A stretch of DNA of 64,000 bases from JAJPKK01 sp963824905 (GTDB lineage Bacteria > Pseudomonadota > Alphaproteobacteria > Rhizobiales > Xanthobacteraceae), in assembly GCA_963824905.1 (NCBI GenBank), contig CAWGRH010000001.1, positions 62,001 through 126,000 of the forward strand, in the 5' to 3' direction. Made by a program: the position numbers and the translations under genes. Positions within the stretch are counted from its first letter, which is position 1. Every line of letters begins with the position of its first letter. Shown here one piece after another: positions 53,496-63,862 of the stretch. Under the pieces are notes generated by a model. It was not told where the DNA came from. It was given only the letters and a program-made list of their open reading frames with translations, and did not search any database.

Positions 53496-55007
53496 ATGAC
53501 CGGCTTCGATCAACTCGTCGGCGGCTTCGCGGTGGCGCTGTCATGGAAGGGGCTGCTCTACTGCTTCATCGGCTGCCTGTGGGGAACGATCGTCGGCGTG
53601 CTGCCGGGATCGGGCCCGCTCGCCGGCATGACGCTGCTGCTGCCGCTCACCTTCGGCCTCGAACCGTCGATCGGCATCATCATGCTGACCGGCATCTTCT
53701 ACGGCGCCATGTATGGCGGCTCGACCACCTCGATCCTGGTGCGGATACCCGGCGAAGCGGCCTCGGTCATCACCTGCATCGACGGCTACGAGATGGCGCG
53801 CAAGGGCCGCGCCGGCCCGGCACTGATGATCGCCGCGGTCGGCAGCTTCATCGGCGGCACCGTGTCGATCCTCGGCCTGATGTTCATCGCCCCGCCGCTC
53901 GCCAAGGTGATGATCGCGATCGGGCCGTCGGTCGAGGTGGTGCTGATGCTGCTCGCGCTTTCCGTCATCACCATGGTGTCGGCGGGCTCGCGGATAAAGA
54001 CCGCGCTGATGGTCGTGCTCGGCCTGCTGCTCGGCTCGATCGGGCTCGACAACCTCACCGGCACCGCGCGCTTCACCTTCGGCTACACGAGTCTCGCCGG
54101 CGGCCTGTCGTTCACCGCGCTCGCCATCGGCTTGTTCGGCATCTCGGAAATCCTGATCAATCTCGAGAAGACCGAGACCATCAAGGCGATCCAGCCCAAG
54201 CTGCGTGATCTCGTGCCGCACTGGAAGGATCTGCGCGCCGCGGCGCCGGCGATCGGCCGCGGCTCGATCATCGGCTTCATCTTCGGCATCATCCCCGGGG
54301 TGAGCCACGTGGTGTCGACCTTCGTCTCCTACGCGATCGAGAAGAAGTTCTCCAAGCACCCGGAAGAGTTCGGCAAGGGCGCGATCGAAGGCGTCGCCGG
54401 GCCGGAGACCGCCAACAACGCCGTCACCGGCACCGCGATGATACCGCTGCTCGCGCTCGGCATTCCTTCGATCCCGGCGACCGCGATCCTGCTCTCCGCG
54501 CTCACCATCCATGGCGTGCAGCCGGGGCCGCTGCTGCTGACCGACCATCCGGAGGTGTTCTGGAGCCTCGTCGCCAGCATGTATATCGGCAACGTGATCC
54601 TGCTCATCCTCAACCTGCCGCTGGTCGGCATCTTCGTGAACCTCCTGCGGATTCCCTATGTCTGGCTGGTGCCGATGATCCTCATCATCTCGATCATCGG
54701 CGTCTACAGCGTGAACTCCTCGTCCGCCGACATCTGGATCATGGTGATCTCCGGCGCCGCCGGCTATGTGCTGCGCAAGTTCGGCTACGAGATGGCGCCG
54801 CTCCTGCTGGCGCTGGTGCTCGGCGACCGCCTGGAGTCGAGCTTCCGGCTGGCGCTCACCATGTCGGGCGGCAATTATGCGACCTTCGCGGACACGGCGT
54901 CGGTGATCGTGCTCACCTCGGCGCTCGGCATCCTGCTCGCGGTGCAGGGCCTCGCCTGGGCGTTCGGTTACCGCAAGACAATGGCGGATGAGGCGGAGGG
55001 CGTATGA
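53496..55007 (+). CDS. Tripartite tricarboxylate transporter large permease TctA
   Basis: 503 residues, about 12 membrane helices, intact frame. Signature segments WGTIVGVLPGSGPLAGMTLL, FYGAMYGGSTTSILVRIPG, and GVSHVVSTFVSYAIEKKFSK with GVAGPETANNAVTGTAMIPL. Forms the transport channel with TctB and uses the Bug protein as receptor. The next gene overlaps by four bases. Confidence 0.95.
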   Translation: MTGFDQLVGGFAVALSWKGLLYCFIGCLWGTIVGVLPGSGPLAGMTLLLPLTFGLEPSIGIIMLTGIFYGAMYGGSTTSILVRIPGEAASVITCIDGYEMARKGRAGPALMIAAVGSFIGGTVSILGLMFIAPPLAKVMIAIGPSVEVVLMLLALSVITMVSAGSRIKTALMVVLGLLLGSIGLDNLTGTARFTFGYTSLAGGLSFTALAIGLFGISEILINLEKTETIKAIQPKLRDLVPHWKDLRAAAPAIGRGSIIGFIFGIIPGVSHVVSTFVSYAIEKKFSKHPEEFGKGAIEGVAGPETANNAVTGTAMIPLLALGIPSIPATAILLSALTIHGVQPGPLLLTDHPEVFWSLVASMYIGNVILLILNLPLVGIFVNLLRIPYVWLVPMILIISIIGVYSVNSSSADIWIMVISGAAGYVLRKFGYEMAPLLLALVLGDRLESSFRLALTMSGGNYATFADTASVIVLTSALGILLAVQGLAWAFGYRKTMADEAEGV

Positions 55008-56065
55008 ATATCGCCACGGCAACTTCGAAGGCAGGCGCCGCCAAGACGGGCGCCGGCGAGATCGCACCGCTGCGCGTCGCGGTGCTCGGCATCGGCTGGT
55101 GGTCGGATGTTCTGGCGGACGCCGCGAAGCGCTCGGGCATGGTCGAGATTGCGGCCTGCTTCACCCGCTCCGACGAGAAGCGCGCCGCCTTTGCCGCGAA
55201 ATACGGCTGCCGCGCCGCGGCGAGCTACGAGGAGATTCTCGCAGACCCGTCGATCGCGGCGATCATCAACACGACGCCCAACGGCGTCCATCTCGAAACC
55301 ACCCGGATGGCGGCCGCCGCCGGCAAGCACGTCTTCCTCGACAAGCCGATCGCCAACACCGTCGCCGAAGGGCGCGAGATCGCCCGCATCTGCGAAGCAG
55401 CCGGTGTGGTCCTCGCGCTCGGCTATCAGCGGCGCCGCGAGAGCCATTTCCGCTGGATCAAGGCCGAGATCGATGCCGGCCGGTTCGGCCGGCTCGTCCA
55501 GGCCGAATGCAACATCAGCCGCGACCGCCTCGGCAAGATCGATCTGTCGTCCTGGCGCTACCAGGCCGCGGGCATGCCGGGCGGCGTCATGCTCCAAATC
55601 GGCATTCACTATGTCGACGTGCTCGAGATGCTGCTCGGCCCGGTGAAGCGCGTCTCGGGCATGGCGGCACAACTCGTGCTGCCCGGCGACAATCCCGATG
55701 TGGCGAGCCTGATGCTCGAGCATGAGAGCGGCGCGATCTCCAACCTCACCGCCTCCTACGCCTCGGCGTCCGAATATTACATGATGAACGTCTACGGCAA
55801 GGAAGCGAGCGCCTATTACGACCTGTTCAACGGGTTGCGCTGCCTGCGCCGGGGCGACAAGGCGCCTCATGCGGTTCCGGTCGCGGAGAACGACACCATC
55901 CGCGAGGAGCTCGAGGAGTTCGTCGCCTGCGTGCGCAACGGCGGCAAGCCGGAAACCGACGGCTGGTGGGCGTCGCGCAACCTCGCGGTGATCCGCGCGG
56001 GCGTCGAGAGCGCGCGCACAGGCCGCGCGGTCGAGGTCGACGCGGTCATTGCGGCTGGCGGGTGA
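55004..56065 (+). CDS. Gfo/Idh/MocA-family oxidoreductase
   Basis: 353 residues. NAD(P)-binding Rossmann start LRVAVLGIGWWSDVLADAAK, then the EKP-type DKPIANTVAEGREIARIC motif and C-terminal alpha/beta domain with the His-type catalytic region QIGIHYVDVLEMLLG. Overlaps tctA (ATGA), so is part of the transport operon: it likely oxidises the imported carboxylate or polyol derivative. Substrate unknown. Confidence 0.9.
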   Translation: MNIATATSKAGAAKTGAGEIAPLRVAVLGIGWWSDVLADAAKRSGMVEIAACFTRSDEKRAAFAAKYGCRAAASYEEILADPSIAAIINTTPNGVHLETTRMAAAAGKHVFLDKPIANTVAEGREIARICEAAGVVLALGYQRRRESHFRWIKAEIDAGRFGRLVQAECNISRDRLGKIDLSSWRYQAAGMPGGVMLQIGIHYVDVLEMLLGPVKRVSGMAAQLVLPGDNPDVASLMLEHESGAISNLTASYASASEYYMMNVYGKEASAYYDLFNGLRCLRRGDKAPHAVPVAENDTIREELEEFVACVRNGGKPETDGWWASRNLAVIRAGVESARTGRAVEVDAVIAAGG

Positions 56066-56109
56066 GGCCGTCCGTCCCTCGAACGATTGCACCGACAACT
56101 GGTACGCGG

Positions 56110-56197
56110 TCATCGCCGGGCTTGTCCCGGCGACCCCGATAATAGGGCACGGCCGTGCCACGTGTGATCGGGGTGGCCGGGACAAGCCCGGCCATGA
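56110..56197. repeat. Intergenic palindromic repeat, type E
   Basis: Arms TCATCGCCGGGCTTGTCCCG and the inverted GGCCGGGACAAGCCCGGCCA, with CGACCCCGAT / ATCGGGGT inside. Closely resembles dispersed elements of related genomes; only one copy in this window. Between the dehydrogenase and the TAXI gene, both on the plus strand. Confidence 0.75.
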
Positions 56198-56396
56198 CGA
56201 CTTCATTTGTGGCGTCGCCCCGGAGTTGCTCGAGTGTTTGTAGTTATCGAATACCCGCCCACGTCTCCTAATCCGATTGTGGAAAATATTGGCCGCCGAT
56301 TTGGCGACCGCAACGAGACAAATCTCCATCCCATCATAATATCGGCCGAAGCCGTTAGCATAATCTTTACGTTGTGTGGCGTGGGGGGCGTTTGCG

Positions 56397-57588
56397 ATGC
56401 GTAGGCAGGCAACGGAAGGAGCATTGTGTCTTGCGACTGCGTTCGCACTGGGGCTGATCGGGATCGGGGCACTCGGCGTCGGCGCGGCGCCGCCGGCGGC
56501 GGCGCAGGCCATTCCAAAGTCGCTCGAGCAGGGCGGTACCGACGACGATCTGCGAAACCGCAAGAACATGTGGACCGTGGGGGTCGCCGGCGGACTGATG
56601 TCGGGAACCAACATGACGTTCGCCGACGAGATGGCCCAGGTGCTCGATGACGGCGACAATCTGCGCGTCATTCCCGATGGTCACCTACGGCGCCGCCTCG
56701 AACCTCGAGGACCTGCTCTATCTGCGCGGCGTCGACGTCGCCGTCACCCAGTCCGACGTGTTCGAGTATTTCAAGACGCAGCGCAAGATCGCCAATCTCG
56801 ACGGGCCGCGTGAACTTCATCCTGCGTCTGCCGATCTCCGAAATGCACCTGATCGCCGGCAAGGACATCAAGACGATCGAGGACCTGCGCGGCAAGAAGG
56901 TCAATTTCGGTCCGGCCGGCAGCGCGTCGAGCCTCACCGGAACGATCGTGTTCCAGCGCTTCGGGGTGAAGGTCGAGCCGACGCTCTACGACAACCCGAC
57001 GGCGATGCAGAAGCTCAAATCCGGGGAGATCGCGGCGCTGATCCGCGTCGTCGGCAAGCCGGTCGACGTTCTGACGAAGATTCCCGCGAGCGCGGGGCTG
57101 CACCTCGTGCCGCTGCCGTACTCGAAGATGTTCGGCCGATTTCTACACGCTCGGCGAGTTCACCAGCCAGGAATATCCGGGCCTGGTGCCGGACGGGCAG
57201 ACCGTCGACACCATCGCGGTGCCGTCGGTGCTCGCCGTGTACAACTGGCCGAAGAACACCGACCGCTACCGGCGGGTCGCGCGCTTCGTCGAGGCGCTCT
57301 ACACCAAATGGGACAAGTTCCAGGAGCCGCCGCGCCATCCGAAATGGAAGCGACGTCAATCTCGCGGCGACGGTTCCGGGCTGGACGCGCTCGAGCGTCG
57401 CCGATGACATGCTGCGCAAGCTGAGGCAGGACGCCGTCGCGGAGGCGCCGAGCACCAGCGGCGAGTTCAGCGCGTTCCTGCGCACCAAGACCGCGGCCAC
57501 CGACACGCCCGAGCAGCGCGATGCGCTGTTCCGCGAATTCCTGCAGTGGCAGCAGCGCCAACGCGCCCGCGTGCAGCCACCACACTGA
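56397..57588 (+). CDS. TAXI-family TRAP transporter solute-binding protein, broken by several extra bases
   Basis: Signal-like start (MRRQATEGALCLATAFALGL). Fragments in successive frames: WTVGVAGGLMSGTNMTFADE, then MVTYGAASNLEDLLYLRGVD, NFILRLPISEMHLIAGKDIK, VKVEPTLYDNPTAMQKLKSG, IAVPSVLAVYNWPKNTDRYR and DVNLAATVPGWTRSS. Extra bases near 56676, 56804, 57136 and 57351 explain all switches, restoring about 395 residues. TAXI proteins feed 4TM/12TM TRAP permeases, but none is adjacent. Reads as sequence error, not decay, since every residue block is intact. Confidence 0.8.
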
Positions 57589-57803
57589 TCGGGCGCCCGG
57601 CCCGGGGCTGACGACGCCCCGGGCCGGTTGTTCCAGGCAAAGCGAGCGAAGCGCGATCGGTCGATCGGCTGGTCGCGCCTGGAGACGGCGAAGCACATGC
57701 GGCGGCGCGTTTGCGCTGGGCGTGATCGGCAAGGCGCGTGCGTCGCGGCGCAACGAAAAAGGTCGGCCTGTGCGGCCGGACAGGATCGGCAGGGAGTATC
57801 GAG

Positions 57804-59189
57804 ATGAAAAACCCGACGGAACCATCGCCGGATCAACCGGCTTGGGGCGACCCACACAGCGGAGACAGCGCCGAGGCGGCGCAGCGCGATCTCTTCGAAT
57901 TTCTCGCGACCTCCGATGCGACAGCACCGCCGCTTGCCGTCGACACGACGCCTCGGATTGATCTTGCTTCGCCGCCAGATTTCACGTCCACCAGATTTCG
58001 CGCCGTCCGATCTTGCGCCGGGACGATATCGCGCAAGTTCGGACGTAGCGCCGTCTGTCGTCGCCCGACCGCGCGTGCATTCCGGATGAATCGGACCTCG
58101 CAAGATCACAGATGTATCGGCGTCTGGTGCCCTCGCGCCGGGAAGCGGACGCCGAGGCTTGCGAACGCGCGGCGCTTTCGGCCGCGCAGGCCGTCGACGA
58201 GGTGACGAAGGAGAATCTGCGCCGCCTCGAGGCGACCATGAGCTGGCTGCAGAACGAGGTGCGCCGCCTGCCGCGCGGCGCCGCAGATCGCGCCGGTGCG
58301 CGGCGTGCCGGCGGTTCGAGCGCAGCCAGGCTTCCGGCCACGTCGGCGTTCGATGCGGTCATCGACCGTTCGTCGCTCCACCGCACGGTGCAGGGCATGC
58401 ACGGTGCAGAGCGCGGCGCCGCTGCCGATCTGGCTGCGGGAGAACGAAGCGCCGATCCGGCTGCCGCCGCCGCGCCGTGACAGCGGTTGGCTGTGGCAGC
58501 GGCTCGTCAAGTTCTTCTGGGCGTGCACGGTCGCCGCGCCGATCGCCTATGTGTTCGCCATCACGACATCACCGCTTCACAAGCACCTCGCCGACATTGC
58601 CGGGCTTGACGTCGACGATCTCGTTGTTGCTCCCGACGTACGTCGCACAGGACGCGCAATTGCGCGGCCGCGACCTGATCGCAATCGCGCCGAGTGTCGC
58701 GGCGGAAGCAGAGCGCGACGCCGGAAGCGGTGTTCGTTCGCGTTGCGTCAGCTGCGGGCGTGGGGGCGACTACGCCTGATGCGGATCGCGTGCGCGCCCT
58801 GGAAGTGGTGCAGGTGCCGCCGGATCAGTCCGCCATCGCACGGCCGAGGTTGCCGAAATCTCCTTCCAAGGTGACAGCTGCCCAGGACACCGAAGCGCCC
58901 GCACCCGCCGAGCGACGGGACCTGAGCGCACTCGTAGAGCAGGGCAACGCGTTCCTCGACGATCGGCGATCTCGTCGCCGCGCGCATCCTGTTCGGGCGC
59001 GCCGCCAAGGCTGGTGATGCCGCAGCGGCCATCGCGATGGGCGCGACCTACGACCCCGTGGTGCTCGCCGACCGCGGCGTGCGCGGGGTCGCCGCCGATC
59101 TCGACAAGGCGCGTGCCTGGTACGAGCGCGCCAAGGATATGGGTTCGTCCGAAGGCCCGCGCCGCCTCGAGATGCTGGCGAACCGGTGA
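57804..59189 (+). CDS. Membrane protein with C-terminal Sel1/TPR-like repeats, heavily frame-broken
   Basis: Reading moves through frames with about six single-base insertions. Segments in order: MKNPTEPSPDQPAWGD; a charged helix (EVTKENLRRLEATMSWLQNE); one membrane helix (WACTVAAPIAYVFAITT); VFVRVASAAGVGATTP; and Sel1-like LVAARILFGRAAKAGDAAAA, GATYDPVVLADRGVRGVAAD then DKARAWYERAKDMG. Restored length about 455 residues. TAXI genes of related bacteria are often followed by such a protein, which may be a scaffolding partner. Confidence 0.65.
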
Positions 59190-59206
59190 GGTGTCGCGAG
59201 CGCCGA

Positions 59207-59302
59207 TAGCCCGGATGAGCAAAGCGACATCGGGAACGGCGCTGTCGGCGAATGAATTCCCGCATGTCGCTCGGCTCATGTCGCTCGGCTCATGCGGGCT
59301 AC
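59207..59302. repeat. Dispersed palindromic repeat, family A copy 3
   Basis: Arm TAGCCCGGATGAGCAAAGCG and, after a spacer, CATGTCGCTCGGCTCATG-type arm ending CATGCGGGCTAC. The second arm contains a duplicated TCGCTCGGCTCATG block. The last bases supply the stop codon of the histidine kinase gene. Diverged relative to copies 1 and 2. Confidence 0.75.
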
Positions 59303-60667
59303 GGCGCTGCGGCCGCGGAAACTTCAGGCGGAAGGCTGAGCCCCGGCGCGTTGTCCGACATCTCGATGTCGGCGCCGTGCAGGTGGGCGACGGCGGCGAC
59401 GAGGCTCAGGCCGAGGCCGTTTCCCGGCGTGCGGCGGCTGCGCTCCAGCCGATAGAAGCGCTTGAACACGTGCGGGCGCTCGTTGTCGGGAATGCCCGGC
59501 CCGTCGTCGGACACCGCGATGGTGGCGCCGCTCGTCGGTGCGCGTGACCTCGACGCTGCACCCGGCCGGCCTCGCGACCGTGCTTGATCGCGTTGTCGAC
59601 GAGGTTCGCGACCGCGTCGAACAGGAGATCGCGGTCGCCGGTGACGAAGACGGTGGGATCGCCGGCCGCGGTCAGCGTGACGTGCTCGTGCTCGGCGGCG
59701 GCGTCGAACAGCTCCACCACCTCGCCCGCGATGTCCGCAAGGTTGACGGTGCGGAACACCGCCGTGCGGTCTTTCGCCTCGATCTGCGAGATGCGGGTGA
59801 GGGAGGCGAACATGGTGAGCACGCGGTCGAGCTCGGCGATGGTGTCGCCGATCAGCGCCTGGTCGTTCTCGCCGTCGCGCGACCGTCCTGACGCCTTCTC
59901 CAGGCGGCCGCGCATGCGGGTGAGCGGCGTGCGCAGGTCGTGCGCGACGTTGTCGGTCGCCTGCTTCACCTCGCCCATCAGCGTCTCGATGCGGTCGAGC
60001 ATGAGATTGAGGTTCTGGGCGAGCCGGTCCCATTCGTCGCGCGTGCCGCGCAGCGGAATTCGCTGGCCGAGATCGCTCTGCATGATCGAGCGGCTGATCG
60101 CGTTGATCGAACTCGATCCGCCCGACGGTGCGGCGCGAGACGTAGACGGTCGACCACTCCCGCCAGGATGAAGATCATCAGCAGGACGAGGCGCGATGGC
60201 GGTGTTGATCTTCGCGGCAAAGCCGCGCAGGTCGTCGATGTCCTTGCCGACCAGCAGGCGCGAGCCGTCGGCAAGCGGGATGACGTCGACGCGCAGCAGG
60301 TGTCCGTCCGCCGCCGCGACGCTCTGCCAGCCGGCACCTTCCTTCGGAGCGCCGCCGGCCACTCCTTCAGGTTGCCGGCGAGCGGCGTCGACGAGGCATC
60401 GGCGAGGAGATAGCGGCCGCCCTCGAACCGCTCATCGGTGACGCGCTCGCCGATCGCGGCGACGAGCGCGTTCCGTCCGCCCTGTCCGTAGGCCTTCTGC
60501 AGGACGGCGACCTCGGCCGCGATGTCGCGGTCGGAGAGGATGCGCACATAAGACGCGGCGGAGAAGTAGACGTAGCTGAACAGGCCGATCACCGCGGCGC
60601 CGAACACCAGGATCGAGATCAGCGCCAGCCTTAGGGTCGAGCTTCGAAGGGTCTCAGCAAGGAGCAC
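59299..60667 (-). CDS. Sensor histidine kinase (OmpR-system partner), frame broken
   Basis: Starts GTG at 60667, overlapping the response regulator stop. N-terminal membrane helix LALISILVFGAAVIGLFSYV, periplasmic domain (RILSDRDIAAEVAVLQKAYG, RYLLADASSTPLAGNLKEWP), second helix near LVLLMIFILAGV, HAMP, HisKA with phospho-His in NVAHDLRTPLTRMRG, and HATPase N-box AVANLVDNAIKHG, G1 VSDDGPGIPD and G2 GNGLGLSLVAA. Frame slips near 60370, 60200, 60120 and 59545. Restored about 455 residues. The signal is unknown. Confidence 0.82.
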
Positions 60668-61347
60668 GGACGCAGAACCCGACGCCGCGAACGGTGTGGA
60701 TGAGCGGGTAGTCCTGCTGCATCGTCGACCTTGCGCCGCACCCGCCCGACATAGACGTCGATGATGTTGGTGGTCGGATCGAAATGCAGGTCCCAGACGT
60801 GCTGCAGGAGCATGGCGCGCGGCACCACCTGGCCCTGGTTGCGGACGAGATATTCGAGCACCTGGAATTCGCGCGGCAGGAGGTCGATGTCGCGGCCCTT
60901 GCGGGTCACCGCGCGCGACACGAGATCGATCTTGAGATCGCCGACGCGCAGCACCGTCTCCTTCATCACCGCGGCGCTGCGGCGCGCGAGCGCGTCGACC
61001 CGCGCCAGCATTTCCGCGAAGGCGAACGGCTTGACGAGATAGTCGTCGCCGCCGGCGCGCAGGCCGCGCACGCGGTCGTCGACCTCGCCGAGCGCGCTGA
61101 TGATCAACGCCGGCGTGACGATGCCGTCCTCGCGCAGGCGGCGGATGATCGACAGGCCGTCGATGCCGGGGATCATGCGGTCGATGGTCATCACGGCGTA
61201 GTCGCCGCCGCGGGCGAGCGCGAGGCCGTTGTCGCCGTCGAGGGCGAGATCGACGCTGTAGCCGCTCGACGCGAGCGACTCGACGAGCTGATCGGCGGTC
61301 TCCGAATCGTCCTCGATGACGAGAATGCGGCGCCGTCCGTCGGTCAT
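60654..61347 (-). CDS. OmpR/PhoB-family response regulator, one frame slip
   Basis: About 230 residues. Receiver: ILVIEDDSETADQLVESL, phospho-acceptor Asp in VMTIDRMIPGIDG, and VKPFAFAEMLARVDAL with the conserved Lys. C-terminal winged helix DLLPREFQVLEYLVRNQGQV, HVWDLHFDPTTNIIDVYVGR. One extra base near 60723 (GTCGAC-G-ATGCAG) would otherwise change the last 26 residues; correction gives IHTVRGVGFCVRAPC. Overlaps the kinase start, so the pair is coupled. Confidence 0.88.
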
Positions 61348-61606
61348 GTCTTCGTTGCTCCGAGGCGCTCAGTCTAGCACCTGTGATAAATCCGCAAACT
61401 AACTTATTCGTCAGGAACTGACGCATTAGTAATTTGAGTATTTCCGCACCGAAGCCTATTCCCGATCGCTGCGCGCTCCCGCCGCCGCCAGGGAACCGAA
61501 GTTCTGCGTACTCGTATTCGGCGGACGGGACTCGTCTTCGATTGCGACATGGATGGGCGACGTTCGTTCGCTGGGATGTCACATCACACCAGATGGAGGA
61601 AGCACC

Positions 61607-61987
61607 ATGCGTAGGATGATGATCGTGTGCGCCGCGGCGGCGATGCTCGCCGCGTTGTCGGGATCGGACGTCGCGACTGCGCGCGGCGGTGGTGGCGGAC
61701 ACGGCGGCGGTGGCGGGCACGGCGGCGGTGGCCATGGCGGGGGAGGAATGGGCCATGGCGGCGGCCACATGGGCGGCATGGGCTTCGGCGGCGGCCGCAT
61801 GGGTGGGATGGGATTTGCGACCGTGCATCCTGCGATGATGTTCGGACACGGATTTCACGGACACCACCGCTTCGTCCGCAACCGGTTCGCCTTCGTCGGC
61901 GTCGGTGGCGGCGGCGGTTGGGGATACGGCTGCTACACGCGGGTGTGGACCTATTACGGATGGGTCTGGAAGAACGTCTGTTACTGA
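61607..61987 (+). CDS. Gly/His-rich exported protein
   Basis: 126 residues. Signal peptide (MRRMMIVCAAAAMLAALSGS), then a stretch of about 45 residues composed almost only of Gly, His and Met (GGGGGHGGGG-type units) and an aromatic tail (YTRVWTYYGWVW) with two Cys. GGAGGAAGCACC precedes the ATG. Metal binding is suggested by composition. Divergent from the OmpR-type two-component genes, which may control it, unproven. Confidence 0.75.
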   Translation: MRRMMIVCAAAAMLAALSGSDVATARGGGGGHGGGGGHGGGGHGGGGMGHGGGHMGGMGFGGGRMGGMGFATVHPAMMFGHGFHGHHRFVRNRFAFVGVGGGGGWGYGCYTRVWTYYGWVWKNVCY

Positions 61988-62000
61988 AACCATCCGCCGC

Positions 62001-62080
62001 TTCTCCCCCGCGTCAGGTCTCCTTTAGGGGGAGGGCCGGGGTGGGGGTCAGTTTGCCCCTCGATCCCCACCCCGTGCCTC
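62001..62080. repeat. Dispersed palindromic repeat, family D copy 2 (diverged)
   Basis: CTCCCCCGCGTCAGG... TTAGGGGGAGGGCCGGGGTG and the inverted CCCCACCCCG resemble the arms of 36347-36456. The 3' half is degenerate. Between two convergent genes. Confidence 0.55.
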
Positions 62081-62135
62081 CTCGAATCCGCACGCAACCT
62101 TCCGATCCGCGCAGCTTCGCGTGCCGCCGCGGTCG

Positions 62136-63748
62136 TCAGCCCTCGTGATTGGCGGCGCCGGGAATATTGCGGAGCAGTGTCGCTTCGCGCAGATCGAGCT
62201 CGCGCTCGATGTGACGGCGTGCCTCGTCGATGAGCTCGCCGCGCTCGAGCTGGCCGAAAATGTGCTCGCGCTCGGTGTCGATCAGCAGCCCCTCGATCTC
62301 GTCGTGGAGCGCCACGAGCTCGCTTGCCTCCTCCTTCTGCGATCGCCTCGGCCTTGGTGAGCCGGGCGAGATGGCGCGTGCGTAGCGCGTCGACGATCGA
62401 CGGCGGAAGATCGCGCTCGCGCGCGAGCTCGTCGAGGCGGTGCAGCACGGCGTCGATCGCGGAGCGCCGCGCCGCGATCTCGGCGGCGCGCTCATCCTTC
62501 TGCTCCTGTTCGACGATCTTGCCGAGGCCGAGCCAGCGCAGCACCGCGGGCAGCGCCAGTCCCTCGCCGACGAGGGTGATGAGGATGACCCAGAAGGTCA
62601 GAAGGATGATCAGGTCGCGATGGGGAAACGGCATGCCGGTCGCCGTCGTGAGCGGCAGGGCCAGCGCCGCGGCGAGCGAGACGATGCCGCGCACGCCGAA
62701 GAACGACACCAGGAACGGGCGCTGCCAGATCGGATAGGGGTCGACCCGCCGCACCGACGGAAGCAGCAGCCGCGGCAGATAGAGCGACGGGAATACCCAC
62801 ATGAAGCGCGCGACGACGATCGCGAGCGTGGTCACCAGCGCGGCGATCGCGAACTCCGCCGCCGTCACCTGGTCGACGCGGTCGAGCAGCGGCCGCGCTT
62901 CGAGGCCGGTGAGCAGGAACAGCGCGCCCTCGAGGAGAAAGATGAAGAGGTCCCAGAAGAAGATGCCCTGCAGCCGCGTGTGGCTCGGGATCAGCAGCGG
63001 GCCGTTCCAGCTGATGTAGAGGCCGCATACGACGGTGGCGAGGACGCCGGAGCCGCCGACCGCTTCCGGCGGCCAGTAGGCGGCGAACGGCGTGAGCAGC
63101 GAGAGGATGATCTCGACGCGCGCGTCCTTCGCCCAGCGGCGCAGCCGCAGGCTCAGATAGCCGACGAACGAGCCCCCACGCGAGCTCGCCGATCATGATG
63201 GCGACGAACACGAGCGCCGCGTTGCCGAACGAGAAGGTGCCGAGCGAGACCGCGGCGACCGCGAAGCGGTAGAGGATCAGCGCGGTGGCGTCGTTGGCGA
63301 GGCCTTCGCCCTCGATCACCACCATGGTCCGCCGCGGCATGCCGAGCCGCCGCGCGATCGCCATCGGCGCCACCTCGTCGGGCGGCGCGATGATCGCGCC
63401 GAGCACGAAGCCGATCGACCAGTCCCAGCCGAGCAGGAAATGCACGACGGCGGCGACCGCGATCGTCGTGAAGGTCACGCCGCCGAAGGCGAGCAGGCTG
63501 ATGGAGCGGATGTTGTAGCGGAACTCGCGCCAGCTCATGGCGACGCCGGCGGAGTAGATCAGCGGCGGCACCACGAACAGGAGCACGAGCTCCGGCGAAA
63601 GCTCGACCCGCGGCAATCCCGGCATCAGCGAGATCAGAAGCCCGGCCACCACCAGGAGGATGGCGACCGGGATGCGGGTGCGGTTCGACGCGATCGCGAC
63701 GATCGCGACCGTCACCAGAATGAAGATCAGGATGGAATAGGTCTGCAT
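62136..63748 (-). CDS. CPA1-family Na+/H+ antiporter (NhaP-like), two frame slips
   Basis: Starts MQTYSILIFILVTVAIVAIA. Ten or more membrane helices, including VLLFVVPPLIYSAGVAMSWR, LLFVVPPLIYSA, APPDEVAPMAIARRLGMPRR, EGEGLANDATALILYRFAVA and FLVSFFGVRGIVSLAAALAL (the NDxx-type ion site is ANDATA). Extra bases occur in a G5 run (63173-63177) and near 62337; corrected, the C-terminal cytoplasmic tail ends LREATLLRNIPGAANHEG, total about 536 residues. Exports Na+ or K+ for H+. Confidence 0.87.
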
Positions 63749-63862
63749 GGCCTCACCGAGCGGGGGACTTCGGAAGCGCAGTCCGAACGCTGATCGGCGA
63801 TAGAGATGATTCGGTCGCCGCGCCGTCAACCCAGACGAATGGCGAGGTCCGGTCCGTGCGCG

